DNA of 64,000 bases from Geosporobacter ferrireducens (GTDB lineage Bacteria; Bacillota; Clostridia; Peptostreptococcales; Thermotaleaceae), in assembly GCF_001750685.1 (NCBI RefSeq), contig NZ_CP017269.1, forward strand, positions 4,133,416-4,197,415. Direction: 5' to 3'. Made by a program: the position numbers and the translations under genes. The notes below the pieces were generated by a model. It was not told the DNA's origin. It saw only the letters and a list, made by a program, of their open reading frames with translations, and searched no databases. Of the stretch, positions 27,453-35,406 are shown piece after piece; positions within the stretch are counted from its first letter, which is position 1; every line of letters starts with the position of its first letter.

Positions 27453-27689
27453 TTGAATTATTCCAGTAAATTAGCAGAAAAGAATATTATGCTCATTGCC
27501 GGAAGCAGAGACGACGTAGGTCCACCTGAGTTACATTATCATCCTCTAATAGATGCTTTACACTCAAACCATGCGGATAAATTAGAATACCATTTATTGG
27601 ATTCAGATCATGGTTTTCAGTATAAGCGAATTTTATTAACAGAGCTAATAGAGAAATGGTTAGAAAAACAAATTCAAGCAGATATGTAA
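27453..27689 (+). pseudogene. C-terminal remnant of an alpha/beta hydrolase
   Basis: 78 codons after an in-frame stop, from a TTG without a ribosome site. The translation holds the third Asp region (MLIAGSRDDVGPP) and the catalytic His region (DSDHGF) of alpha/beta hydrolases, but the nucleophile Ser half is absent. It is best read as the tail of a lost gene. Confidence 0.65.
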
Positions 27690-27732
27690 TGATCCTATTC
27701 TCATAAGAGAATTGGCAAGCCTTTGTTATGTT

Positions 27733-28122
27733 CTATTTCTGGGGGTCTTTTTTCCTTAAATATCCATTTGCATCATACTTCTGCTTGATAAATTCGATAT
27801 ACTCATCTATTTGTTGAATTGCTTCCACCGGTAAAGTATGCTTTTCCAAAATGTAATAAGATTTGGTTTCACAGCTGAGTTCACTTTCTGCAGGTTCCTC
27901 TTTAGCATACGGATTTTTTATCTCTGATCTTCCAAGGAGGTAATCAACTGTAACATTGAAAAAATCAGCCAGTTTTTCAAGCATAATAGAATCTGGTGCT
28001 CTTTTTCCAAGTTCATATTGAGAAATTGTAGATTTTGCAAGATTGAATTTTTTACCTAATTCTGACTGACTTAGGTCAAGTGATTTTCTAAGATCACGAA
28101 GTCTATTTTGAAAATTAGCCAT
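27733..28122 (-). CDS. XRE-family transcriptional repressor
   Basis: A 129-residue protein with an N-terminal helix-turn-helix of the Cro/CI type (LSQSELGKKFNLAKSTISQYELGKRAPD) and a short acidic and charged C-terminal half (about 75-129). It is divergent from the HTH-Spo0E gene; the 150-nt gap holds repeated CGAAATGAC / CGGAATG sequences near 28190-28226 that could be operators. Ribosome site AAGGAGGTG. The target is probably its own divergent region. Confidence 0.82.
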   Translation of the reverse strand: MANFQNRLRDLRKSLDLSQSELGKKFNLAKSTISQYELGKRAPDSIMLEKLADFFNVTVDYLLGRSEIKNPYAKEEPAESELSCETKSYYILEKHTLPVEAIQQIDEYIEFIKQKYDANGYLRKKDPQK

Positions 28123-28208
28123 GAAAGCACCTCCTTATGGATATTATAATACACAATTTGTGAACTTAAATAATATTCATAAAAAGTAGTCGAAATGACT
28201 AAAAAACA

Positions 28209-28236
28209 TTGACTAGTACTCGGAATGTGGTATTAT
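28209..28236 (+). promoter_or_regulatory. Sigma-A promoter of the HTH-Spo0E gene
   Basis: TTGACT, 16 nt, TATTAT. The spacer and upstream flank carry the repeats that may bind an XRE repressor. Confidence 0.6.
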
Positions 28237-28286
28237 ATAAGCGTAGAGTTTGCATTATGACTACTAAGTAAATGGAGGTGATGGGT

Positions 28287-28751
28287 TTGCATGAGAAATT
28301 AAAGAACTTAAGGTTAAAGAAGGGGATTACCCAAGAAGAAATGGCTATAAAGCTTGGATATAAATACGCCAGCGGTTATAATCAACTTGAAAACGGCAAA
28401 AGAAAAATCAATATAGAAATTGCCAGAAAAATATCTTTAATATTGGAAGAGCCTGTAGAGGTAATTTTCTTTGATAACAAAGCAGCCGATCAGCCTATTG
28501 TATTACTGAATGATGTAAAAAACAATGATACAAATAAACTTATTGATAGCGTACAAATAAAGAACAATGAAAAATATTATGAGATGGTAGTACTGAAAGA
28601 AGTCATAGAAGAAACAAGAGGCGAATTAAATGATTTGGTTGCAGTAAAACAGAACCATCTAAGTGAGGATGTATTGAGCTTGAGCAGAAAACTAGATAAC
28701 CTGATTTACAGGTACATGACTTTGCAAACAAACTTAAAATCTAAAGCTTAA
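28287..28751 (+). CDS. HTH (XRE)-Spo0E fusion regulator
   Basis: About 154 residues. An N-terminal XRE helix-turn-helix (GITQEEMAIKLGYKYASGYNQ) is followed by a linker and a C-terminal helical hairpin: VIEETRGELNDLV, then VLSLSRKLDNLIYRYM. The hairpin has the Spo0E-family layout and the SxxxD motif (Ser133-Asp137); Spo0E proteins dephosphorylate Spo0A~P. I prefer the TTG at 28287, 7 nt after the perfect site GGAGGTGAT; upstream ATGs overlap that site. The last residues (TNLK) match the GGDEF-Spo0E protein downstream, so the two genes are related modules. Confidence 0.72.
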   Translation: MHEKLKNLRLKKGITQEEMAIKLGYKYASGYNQLENGKRKINIEIARKISLILEEPVEVIFFDNKAADQPIVLLNDVKNNDTNKLIDSVQIKNNEKYYEMVVLKEVIEETRGELNDLVAVKQNHLSEDVLSLSRKLDNLIYRYMTLQTNLKSKA

Positions 28752-29392
28752 ATAAATTATTGGTTTTTGACGGAAGCAGGGAATTTTCAGAGAGATGAGT
28801 ATTATAAAAATTAGAGGAAAAAAGACATTTATTTAACTATTGTGATAGTAGATATGGTAAAATGTTTTAGAGGGGTGCGTTGTCTATAGAAAATAGAAAT
28901 TTTTGAGATGCTGTTTAAGCTGTATGGAAAAATACAACCAGGTTCTTAAGCAATGGAGGAAAAATATAATAGAAAAAACAACTAAGTAAAGAGACTAAAA
29001 AATATATGGCATCCTGCTGGGGATGCTTTTGAATATTTTACTATAGAAAGAAAAAGCATATATAAAATATTGTCGAAATATGTAGAAAATTAAAGAATGG
29101 TTATTGAAGGTGTAGTTTATCATACATAGAATATTATAACAAGTTGTTTTATGGAATTGATAAATACGAATGAAGTATATCAAAATGTTGACTTCCTGCA
29201 TGGGTCTGAGTTAAATATATTTTATCTTTTTTTCGTAAATCCTTATTTAAAGCATATTTTGCTTAATAAATACTATATGGGCATCAAACTATCTGCAGAA
29301 AATGGACGGTGAATGGTCTGCTGGAAGTTAGCTTTTTAATTATATTCTTAGGAAGAGATGAAAAGTATCAAGTTTAAAAAGGAGGTGTTTGC
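28752..29392. other. 640-nt intergenic region
   Basis: I see no convincing gene. A hairpin GCATCC-TGCTGG-GGATGC followed by TTTT (29009-29030) may be a weak terminator. I looked for a cyclic-di-GMP riboswitch before the GGDEF gene and did not find its conserved core. Confidence 0.5.
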
Positions 29393-30304
29393 GTGATTGA
29401 AAATACATATGAGCTGAAACCGGGATATATACTCATTGATGAAAATGAAAATGTTCTGTATACAAATAGTAATTACAAATATGATATCAACCACTTACTA
29501 AAGACGATAAAAGTTTTTGAAAGAATAAGAACAGGAAATTTCGGCGTAGAAATGTGCGATAATTTTAAAGTTTCTATTGAGCCAATACATATAGAAAATC
29601 AGAAATTATATGTAGTAGAATTTATGGATGCTGCACATACGGACAGTCTTTCACGTATTGCATATAAAGATCTTATGAGTGGATTATATAATCGCAATAT
29701 GTGGGAGGACATGCTGGAGAATAGGTTCGAAGAATTCTGCCATCAATTTAATACTTTAGTAATCATCGATATTGATAATCTAAAAGAAGTAAATGATACC
29801 GCGGGACATGCTGTAGGCGATAGGATGATTAAAATCGTAGCGGATTCGATCAAAGAATCTATTCGATCGAAAGACTTTGCTTGTCGTTATGGAGGAGATG
29901 AATTTATTATCTTACTGAACGATTTGAAAAATAATAATGTAAATAAATTTGTCAATAGAATTAGAAGAAAGATTAGCAAGAACTGTAAAGAAGACGAAAT
30001 TCATGTTAGTATTGGTGTAGCTACCTTTAAGAATCTATCAGATCTACAGGCAGCATTTCAGAAAGCTGATCACAATCTATATGAAGAAAAGAAAGGCAAA
30101 AAAAAGCAAGTCGTCAATGAAGAATATTATAAACTATTAGAGTCCAGGGAGACGATAGAAGATGAGGGAGCTCAGGCAGAAGACTTAGCTGCTATGAAGC
30201 CCAGTCTACTGTATCAAGATATCTTAGATTTAAGCAAAAAATTAGATAGTGTACTTTACAGGCAAATGGCTTTTAAAACGAATCTGAAGCCTAATTATGA
30301 ATGA
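29393..30304 (+). CDS. Diguanylate cyclase (GGDEF) fused to a Spo0E-like hairpin
   Basis: A 303-residue protein. The N-terminal 85 residues are a small PAS-like region (ILIDENENVLYTN). A full GGDEF domain runs at about 88-240 with the intact motif RYGGDEF (about 163-169) and IDIDNLKEVNDTAGH, so cyclic-di-GMP synthesis is expected. The C-terminal about 60 residues (LLESRETIEDEG..., ILDLSKKLDSVLYRQM) have the Spo0E layout with SxxxD (Ser281-Asp285) and end like the HTH-Spo0E protein. This would join second-messenger output to Spo0A~P dephosphorylation. GTG start after AAAGGAGGTG. Confidence 0.78.
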   Translation: MIENTYELKPGYILIDENENVLYTNSNYKYDINHLLKTIKVFERIRTGNFGVEMCDNFKVSIEPIHIENQKLYVVEFMDAAHTDSLSRIAYKDLMSGLYNRNMWEDMLENRFEEFCHQFNTLVIIDIDNLKEVNDTAGHAVGDRMIKIVADSIKESIRSKDFACRYGGDEFIILLNDLKNNNVNKFVNRIRRKISKNCKEDEIHVSIGVATFKNLSDLQAAFQKADHNLYEEKKGKKKQVVNEEYYKLLESRETIEDEGAQAEDLAAMKPSLLYQDILDLSKKLDSVLYRQMAFKTNLKPNYE

Positions 30305-30381
30305 GCTTCCTGCATTCATTAACGGTCGCTGATTGGCAGGGAATCAAACGGCAGGTGATAAAATTGGAAATGACTGATGAT

Positions 30382-30410
30382 GCATCCTAACACAGGGTGC
30401 TTTTATTTTT
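30382..30410 (+). terminator. Intrinsic terminator
   Basis: GCATCCT pairs with AGGGTGC, followed by TTTTATTTTTT. Confidence 0.65.
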
Positions 30411-30489
30411 TAGTTTTATGGGCTAAGAAATATACACTAATTGCTAACTGGGAATTTGTATTTTATTTCGGCAAAAGGAAAAATAAATA

Positions 30490-30512
30490 TCTAATGATAA
30501 AAATTATTAATA
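30490..30512 (+). promoter_or_regulatory. Possible Fur/PerR-type box before ahpC
   Basis: TCTAATGATAAAAATTATTA resembles the A/T-rich inverted repeat of Fur-family sites, about 80-100 nt before a peroxiredoxin gene. The match is imperfect. Confidence 0.3.
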
Positions 30513-30590
30513 AAATATGTTTAAAAATTAGTTGCGGGGATATATATAGACTGGCTATAAAATTTATTGAAATATAGGAGGGTCTGATAA

Positions 30591-31130
30591 ATGGCAGAGA
30601 GAATGGTAGGTTTAAAAGCACCGCACTTTGAAATGAAGACAGTAGACGGAGAAGGGCAAGCTTTTAGTAAAGTATCTTTGGATGATTATAAAGGGAAATG
30701 GCTGGTAATGTTTTTTTATCCTCTGGATTTTACTTTTGTTTGCCCAACTGAGATTAAGGGAATCAATAGTCAAATTGACGCGTTTAAGAAATTAAATGCC
30801 GAGGTACTTGGCGTTAGTACCGATAGTGAACATTCGCATAAAGCATGGATCAATGCAGCCCATGACCAAGGGGGTTTAGGAAAACTGGAATTTCCATTAG
30901 CATCTGACATGACTCAAAAGGTTGCAAAGGACTATGGTGTCTTGATTGAGGAAGAAGGAATTGCCTTAAGAGGTCTGTTTATTATTGATCCCGAAGGAAT
31001 TTTGAGATATTCTGTAGTACATGATCTAAATGTTGGAAGAAGTGTTGATGAAACCTTAAGAGTACTTCAGGCATTAAAAGCTGGCGGGTTATGTCCTATT
31101 GACTGGAAACCTGGAGATGACTTGCTGTAA
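30591..31130 (+). CDS. AhpC/Prx1-type 2-Cys peroxiredoxin
   Basis: A 179-residue thiol peroxidase. The peroxidatic Cys lies in FYPLDFTFVCPTE and the resolving Cys in GGLCPIDWKPG, as in typical 2-Cys peroxiredoxins. It reduces H2O2 and organic peroxides. No AhpF follows, so thioredoxin or another reductase would recycle it. The ribosome site GGAGGG precedes the ATG. It converges on the NDH-2-like gene, with a terminator between. Confidence 0.92.
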   Translation: MAERMVGLKAPHFEMKTVDGEGQAFSKVSLDDYKGKWLVMFFYPLDFTFVCPTEIKGINSQIDAFKKLNAEVLGVSTDSEHSHKAWINAAHDQGGLGKLEFPLASDMTQKVAKDYGVLIEEEGIALRGLFIIDPEGILRYSVVHDLNVGRSVDETLRVLQALKAGGLCPIDWKPGDDLL

Positions 31131-31184
31131 AATACATAAATACTGATTAAAGCCCGTAAGACATTGATAGATCATTGATATAAG

Positions 31185-31236
31185 AAAACTCCTTTCTGGG
31201 ACGTATTAAATGATACAAAACAGAGAGGAGTTTTCA
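31185..31236. terminator. Terminator between convergent genes
   Basis: AAAACTCCTTTCTG pairs with CAGAGAGGAGTTTT over a long loop. Confidence 0.75.
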
Positions 31237-31320
31237 TATGACTGTTAAAAAAACATCAGATTAAGTAATTTTTACAAAAGAATTAAGGATTGTTTGCAAG
31301 CATTTAATCTTTGTTTTTAC

Positions 31321-33114
31321 CTACTTTAAATTTATCTTTATATCTCTGTTGCGAATAAAGTATCTCCATTGCCGCATAAACCATGGGATCAGGTAGTGAT
31401 CAACACCAAAGGAACGGCCTGCACCCCCCAGACAGGCGATCGAAGTCACAAGATACCAGTAATCATAAAGACCGGTGGAAAATATAAAATTAATGTTCAT
31501 GCCGATAGAAATCAATGCTGCGATAAAGGTGAAGGTGCCGGTCAAAAATGCAATCCCTAATCCAATTTCTGTTATGACAATCAATGTTTGAAAAAGAAGT
31601 GCATTGGATGCTATGATATTTTCAAGAATCCAAGCATACCATAAAGGTGTGTATTTACCGATTAAATTCAAACCTTGCTTTACGGCTTCATTGGCAGTAT
31701 CTGCTGGTGGACTTGGGTTTGCTATGGCATCGGGGAGTGTTGGTCCAATTCGTTCTGCATAAATAACAGCCTTGGACAACCAACCCTCTCTAAGTTTATT
31801 CATTCCTTGGATCAACCACATATATCCAAGGTACATACGCATGATGACCAAAAAAAATGTAAAACTTCGCTGTATGAAATGTTCTTTTAAAAAGTGGTCG
31901 TCTTCCCGTTTGTGCAGGAATTGATGACTCAGATACCGAATGACTTGCTCAAATCCAGCAACTTCGAATTGATAATGAATATTTACCATATGCTTAATAA
32001 ACACTGCTATGATCCCTGAAGATTTAAAACCCATTACATCTGCAACTGCATAGCTTCTACCTATGGAAACCATGACACCGTGGAGTTTGGGCTTACAGCT
32101 TTCCAAAGGCTGCTCCTTTATCAGCCTAACAATATTCAGCGCAGCAGCGTCTCCCGTCTGCATTGCAGATTCAACTAATGCAGGAAGTACCCTTCCATCT
32201 TCATCTACAAAGTGTGCATTATCGCCTATAAAAAATATATTTTTGTATTGCATTGACTGTGTGAACTGATTTACTTCTATTCTTCCTCTGTTTGTTACAG
32301 GCAGGCCCAGTCTGGTAATAAAGTCATTTCCCTTAATGCCGCCGGTCCAAATTAATGTGCGGGTATCAATGATCGTGCCATCTTTTATTTGAAGATAATC
32401 CGATGCAACGCTTTTAATTGGTGAATCCGTTAAAATTTCTACACCATGCTTTGTCAAATAACTTACAGCTTTGGTAATTAGTCTGTGGTCTAATATCGCT
32501 AAAATCTGAGGCATGGCTTCTATAACCATAAGTCTGACTTCTTTTCTTGAAATAGCATATTCCTTGCAAAGTATCCTTATCCACTGCATCAGTTCACCCA
32601 TCATTTCAATTCCCGTAAAACCACCGCCGCCAATTATAAAGGTGAGATAGGCACTTCTTTTTTTCGGGTCCTTTTCGTCGGCAGCTGCTTGAAACATATC
32701 TATCACATGCTTGTGAATGCGCTTTGCATCTTCTAAAGACCAAAGCGTATATGCATGTTCCTGCATTCCGTCAATATTAAAGTAAGCAGGCTCACTGCCG
32801 CAACCTATGATTAAATAATTATAAGTATAGTGCCCACGTTCTGATATGAGCTTTTGATTCTCAAAATCTATAGAAGTGATTGTATCCTGAATCACTTTTA
32901 CCTGGGTATATTTAAAAATGTCCTTTAAATAAATCTTTACACTTTCTTCATCTACCCTATTTCCTGCTACTTCATGGAGTTCTGTCAAAAGCGTATGTCT
33001 ATTATGTTTATCAATAATCCTAATGCATACATCTTCATTTTTTAATCTTTTATGCAGCGTTAAGGCGGCCCTTATTCCAGCATACCCGGCTCCCAGTACA
33101 ACGATCTCTGTCAT
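31321..33114 (-). CDS. Type II NADH dehydrogenase fused to a DoxX-like membrane domain
   Basis: About 597 residues. Residues 1 to about 400 are an NDH-2 flavoprotein: FAD motif VLGAGYAGIRAAL, NAD-binding IIGGGGFTGIEMMGEL, IGDNAHF. From about 425 there is a DoxX-type domain with four hydrophobic segments (MRMYLGYMWLIQGMNKLREGW; ENIIASNALLFQTLIVITEIGLG; FIAALISIGMNINFIF). It would move electrons from NADH to a quinone or a DoxX-linked acceptor at the membrane. I chose the ATG at 33114, 8 nt after AAAGGAG; the upstream GTG overlaps the ribosome site. Confidence 0.88.
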   Translation of the reverse strand: MTEIVVLGAGYAGIRAALTLHKRLKNEDVCIRIIDKHNRHTLLTELHEVAGNRVDEESVKIYLKDIFKYTQVKVIQDTITSIDFENQKLISERGHYTYNYLIIGCGSEPAYFNIDGMQEHAYTLWSLEDAKRIHKHVIDMFQAAADEKDPKKRSAYLTFIIGGGGFTGIEMMGELMQWIRILCKEYAISRKEVRLMVIEAMPQILAILDHRLITKAVSYLTKHGVEILTDSPIKSVASDYLQIKDGTIIDTRTLIWTGGIKGNDFITRLGLPVTNRGRIEVNQFTQSMQYKNIFFIGDNAHFVDEDGRVLPALVESAMQTGDAAALNIVRLIKEQPLESCKPKLHGVMVSIGRSYAVADVMGFKSSGIIAVFIKHMVNIHYQFEVAGFEQVIRYLSHQFLHKREDDHFLKEHFIQRSFTFFLVIMRMYLGYMWLIQGMNKLREGWLSKAVIYAERIGPTLPDAIANPSPPADTANEAVKQGLNLIGKYTPLWYAWILENIIASNALLFQTLIVITEIGLGIAFLTGTFTFIAALISIGMNINFIFSTGLYDYWYLVTSIACLGGAGRSFGVDHYLIPWFMRQWRYFIRNRDIKINLK

Positions 33115-33553
33115 CTGTTTCACTCCTTTGTTTTATTGCAATAATACTTTGGATGAGTGTTGTTAAAGTGTTGAATGATATGCTTGCTTATTATATATTG
33201 TTTATGTTGTTGTGTGCTCCTATACCAATATGTGAGGTATATCTATAAAAACAATAAAAAGGCACATGTGTAACAGTACATAAAGTTTCTCTATTCTCTG
33301 ATTTTCTGGGAATTAGGGATATTGCAAGATTGTGTGCTGAACAGAAAGTAAGCGTTTTTATTGATAAATTCGGTTGCTAAGCAACTTATGATAGCGTAAA
33401 ATAGGGGGTATAGAAACAGGAAAAAAATTCCTTTGCCAGCGTAGAAAAAAGTAGTAAGTATCAGATGAGGCTGTTTATCATAAATTAAAAATAGATTTTG
33501 CACATATATCAGGAAGGCAGAAAAGCGTGCTTTAAGGGTGAGGTGATATTTGG
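33115..33553. other. Intergenic region without a supported gene
   Basis: No ribosome site-backed ORF. A leftward 99-codon reading at 33291-33590 has unlikely composition and overlaps the next gene. A promoter for the NDH-2 gene must lie at the left end but I cannot place it. Confidence 0.5.
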
Positions 33554-33865
33554 TTGAATGCAGGAACATGGATAGCAATATATATGCCATTATTTATTCT
33601 ATTATTTATTATTTTGCCACAGCAAAGGATATTAACGAAATCAATAATTCTAAAGATCAAAAAAAAGAAGGGTGGGATCACTATGACGAACGAGGTTCTA
33701 AAGAAATATATCGGAAAGAATTGCAATATCTCCACAGGTACATTTGGTGTCAATATAATAGGAAGAATCATTGATGTAAATGAAAACTGGATAGAAGTTG
33801 AAACGAAAAAGGGCAATGAACTTATTAATGCTGAATTTGTTCAGCATATAAAGGTAAAAGAATAG
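33554..33865 (+). CDS. Small membrane protein with SH3-like tail
   Basis: 103 residues from a TTG start. One membrane helix at about 5-22 (WIAIYMPLFILLFIILPQQR), a basic linker, then about 50 residues of small beta-barrel character (NCNISTGTFGVNIIGRIIDVNENWIEVETKKG). Function unknown. A start at ATG 33683, giving only the soluble part, is also possible. Upstream GAGGTGAT supports the longer form, though its spacing is long. Confidence 0.55.
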   Translation: MNAGTWIAIYMPLFILLFIILPQQRILTKSIILKIKKKKGGITMTNEVLKKYIGKNCNISTGTFGVNIIGRIIDVNENWIEVETKKGNELINAEFVQHIKVKE

Positions 33866-34039
33866 ATAATCATTCCAAACGAAAATAGATTTTACTATGG
33901 AAAATATAAAGCTGACATACTGTTGTCATGTTTTTTTTGTTAATATATGCTTAATGAACCAACTTCCTTCTTTATACAGTGGTGAGATGATAATGTCATG
34001 TACTGCATTAGGAGAATCGTTAAGGAGGGTGCAAAGAAA

Positions 34040-34312
34040 ATGAGAGAATTGGAAAAGTCACCAAATATCGGCAAGGTGTCTGCTGAAAAGTTGGAGCATG
34101 TGGGCATAACCAACATTGAAGAGCTAAGAGAAGCGGGGAGCAGAGAAGCCTTTATGCGCTTAAAGTTTGTTGATCCTACTACTTGAATCCATACCCTTTA
34201 TGCTCTGGAAGGAGCTGTTCAAAATATGCGAGTACATTATTTAGACAGTAGAACAAAGACAGAATTGAAGGAATTTTACAAGGAGGTGTCTAAGGATGGA
34301 AAGAAAGGTTGA
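34040..34312 (+). CDS. TfoX C-terminal-domain protein with in-frame UGA (candidate selenoprotein)
   Basis: Read through TGA 34184-34186, this gives a 90-residue protein covering the whole TfoX C-terminal helix-hairpin-helix domain (SPNIGKVSAEKLEHVGITNIEEL ... VDPTT-U-IHTLYALEGAV ... ELKEFYK). In homologs the UGA position (49) is usually Cys (DPxxC then LYALEGA). The 41 codons after it stay open and homologous to 34312 and overlap the next start by 17 nt. A hairpin GCTC-TGGAAG-GAGC begins 15 nt after the UGA, suitable for a bacterial SECIS. ATG 34040 has AAGGAGGG. The alternative is a nonsense mutation. Confidence 0.65.
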
Positions 34313-34928
34313 TTATAAAAAAACATATAAGGAGTTTTATCTTCCACCGCAAAAGCCTGTGATGACTAATATACCGGAGATGAAATTCTTTATGATTGAC
34401 GGTAAAGGTGATCCCAATGGGGAAGCATTTGGAGAAGTAGTGCAGGCATTATATTCCCTTGCCTATGGAGTGAAGATGATGCCGAAAAGTGGTGTGACGC
34501 CCGGGGGTTATTATGAATATACAGTTTTTCCTCTGGAAGGAGTTTGGAATATGGACAGCGGTGCGAAAGATTTTAGTTTATTGGATAAGGACAAATTTAT
34601 CTATACGGTGATGATACGACAGCCGGAATTTGTAACCGACCAGCTTGCTATTGAGATGATCGAGAAGACAAAAAAGAAGAAACCAAATCCGGTACTGGAC
34701 AATGTCTGCTTCGGCAGCATAGAAGAAGCTCTGTGTGTACAAATGATGCACGTAGGCAGTTATGATGAAGAACCTGTGAGCTTCGCCAAAATGGAGGAAT
34801 TTTGTATTGAAAATGGTTACAAGCGTATTGGACATGCCCACCGGGAGATCTATCTCTCTGACCCTAGAAAAACTGAGGTCAGCAAATTAAAAACCGTACT
34901 TAGATTTAGGGTGGAGAAAATAAAATAA
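34296..34928 (+). CDS. GyrI-like small-molecule-binding domain protein
   Basis: A 210-residue protein of the GyrI-like/SOUL-fold group (YKEFYLPPQKPVMTNIPEMKFFMIDGKGDPN at the N terminus; QMMHVGSYDEEP and GYKRIGHAHREIYLSDPRKT near the end). Such proteins bind or hydrolyse small molecules and have no DNA-binding domain here. Its ribosome site AAGGAGGTG lies inside the end of the preceding TfoX-like gene, so the two are co-translated if that gene is read through its UGA. Confidence 0.82.
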   Translation: MERKVDYKKTYKEFYLPPQKPVMTNIPEMKFFMIDGKGDPNGEAFGEVVQALYSLAYGVKMMPKSGVTPGGYYEYTVFPLEGVWNMDSGAKDFSLLDKDKFIYTVMIRQPEFVTDQLAIEMIEKTKKKKPNPVLDNVCFGSIEEALCVQMMHVGSYDEEPVSFAKMEEFCIENGYKRIGHAHREIYLSDPRKTEVSKLKTVLRFRVEKIK

Positions 34929-34975
34929 TTAACGGCAACTGACGGAAGACAATTGCCTATGAATCACTTAAAAAA

Positions 34976-35008
34976 GAATTCCAAATGCAGGGGGTGCACT
35001 TGGAATTC
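34976..35008 (-). terminator. Leftward intrinsic terminator
   Basis: GAATTCCAA-TGCA pairs with TGCA-TTGGAATTC with one mismatch; the T run (TTTTTT) lies on the minus-strand 3' side only. It therefore serves the small leftward ORF at 35032-35154. Confidence 0.75.
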
Positions 35009-35031
35009 AATATTAGGGGGGTAAATGTTAT

Positions 35032-35154
35032 CTATGATTTCTTAGAAGATATAGCTTGTTTACTTGAATTCGATTTTTTTTGCAGATAGAGGTGTGATTG
35101 TAGATAACTGTTTAACTTAGTCATTGTTAAGATATTTGTGCTACCAAGTTTCAT
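35032..35154 (-). CDS. Small 40-residue protein of unknown function
   Basis: ATG 35154 is preceded on the minus strand by a good ribosome site (GAGAAGGTGATTTT). The 40-codon frame gives a basic, Ser/Lys-rich peptide (MKLGSTNILTMTKLNSYL at the start, KQAISSKKS at the end). A leftward terminator follows 24 nt downstream. No family is recognised. The combination of ribosome site, short ORF and private terminator argues for a real transcript. Confidence 0.5.
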   Translation of the reverse strand: MKLGSTNILTMTKLNSYLQSHLYLQKKSNSSKQAISSKKS

Positions 35155-35292
35155 AAAATCACCTTCTCAAGAAACGATTATGATTATCAATTGATCTTTC
35201 TTATTATTTATATACCATGCTTTTAATTTTTTAAACACACAATTATATAAATAACACTAAGTATATTGCAGTCAGTCACAAAGTAGCGGAGT

Positions 35293-35363
35293 CAGGGGGA
35301 CATCTCGAGCGTCACCGAAGCATAGCGAAGGTCCGGAGGGAAGACGATGGAACTGTCCCCCTG
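35293..35363. repeat. Short GC-rich element with 10-bp terminal inverted repeats
   Basis: CAGGGGGACA (35293-35302) and TGTCCCCCTG (35354-35363) are perfect inverted repeats around a GC-rich core, in a very AT-rich gap. It looks like a miniature mobile or REP-like element. Confidence 0.5.
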
Positions 35364-35406
35364 GCGAAGCGGATGTAGAAAAAATTTGTAGATAATGGGG
35401 ATAGGA

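Noticed and set aside
28752..29392. Cyclic-di-GMP riboswitch before the GGDEF gene
   Set aside because: The conserved core of the GEMM class was not found; only a weak hairpin is present.
30377..30577. Rightward 66-codon ORF before the peroxiredoxin
   Set aside because: It runs through a terminator, lacks a ribosome site and has no recognisable features.
33291..33590. Leftward 99-codon ORF
   Set aside because: No ribosome site, Phe/Leu/Tyr-rich composition typical of antisense AT-rich DNA, and overlap with the rightward small membrane protein.
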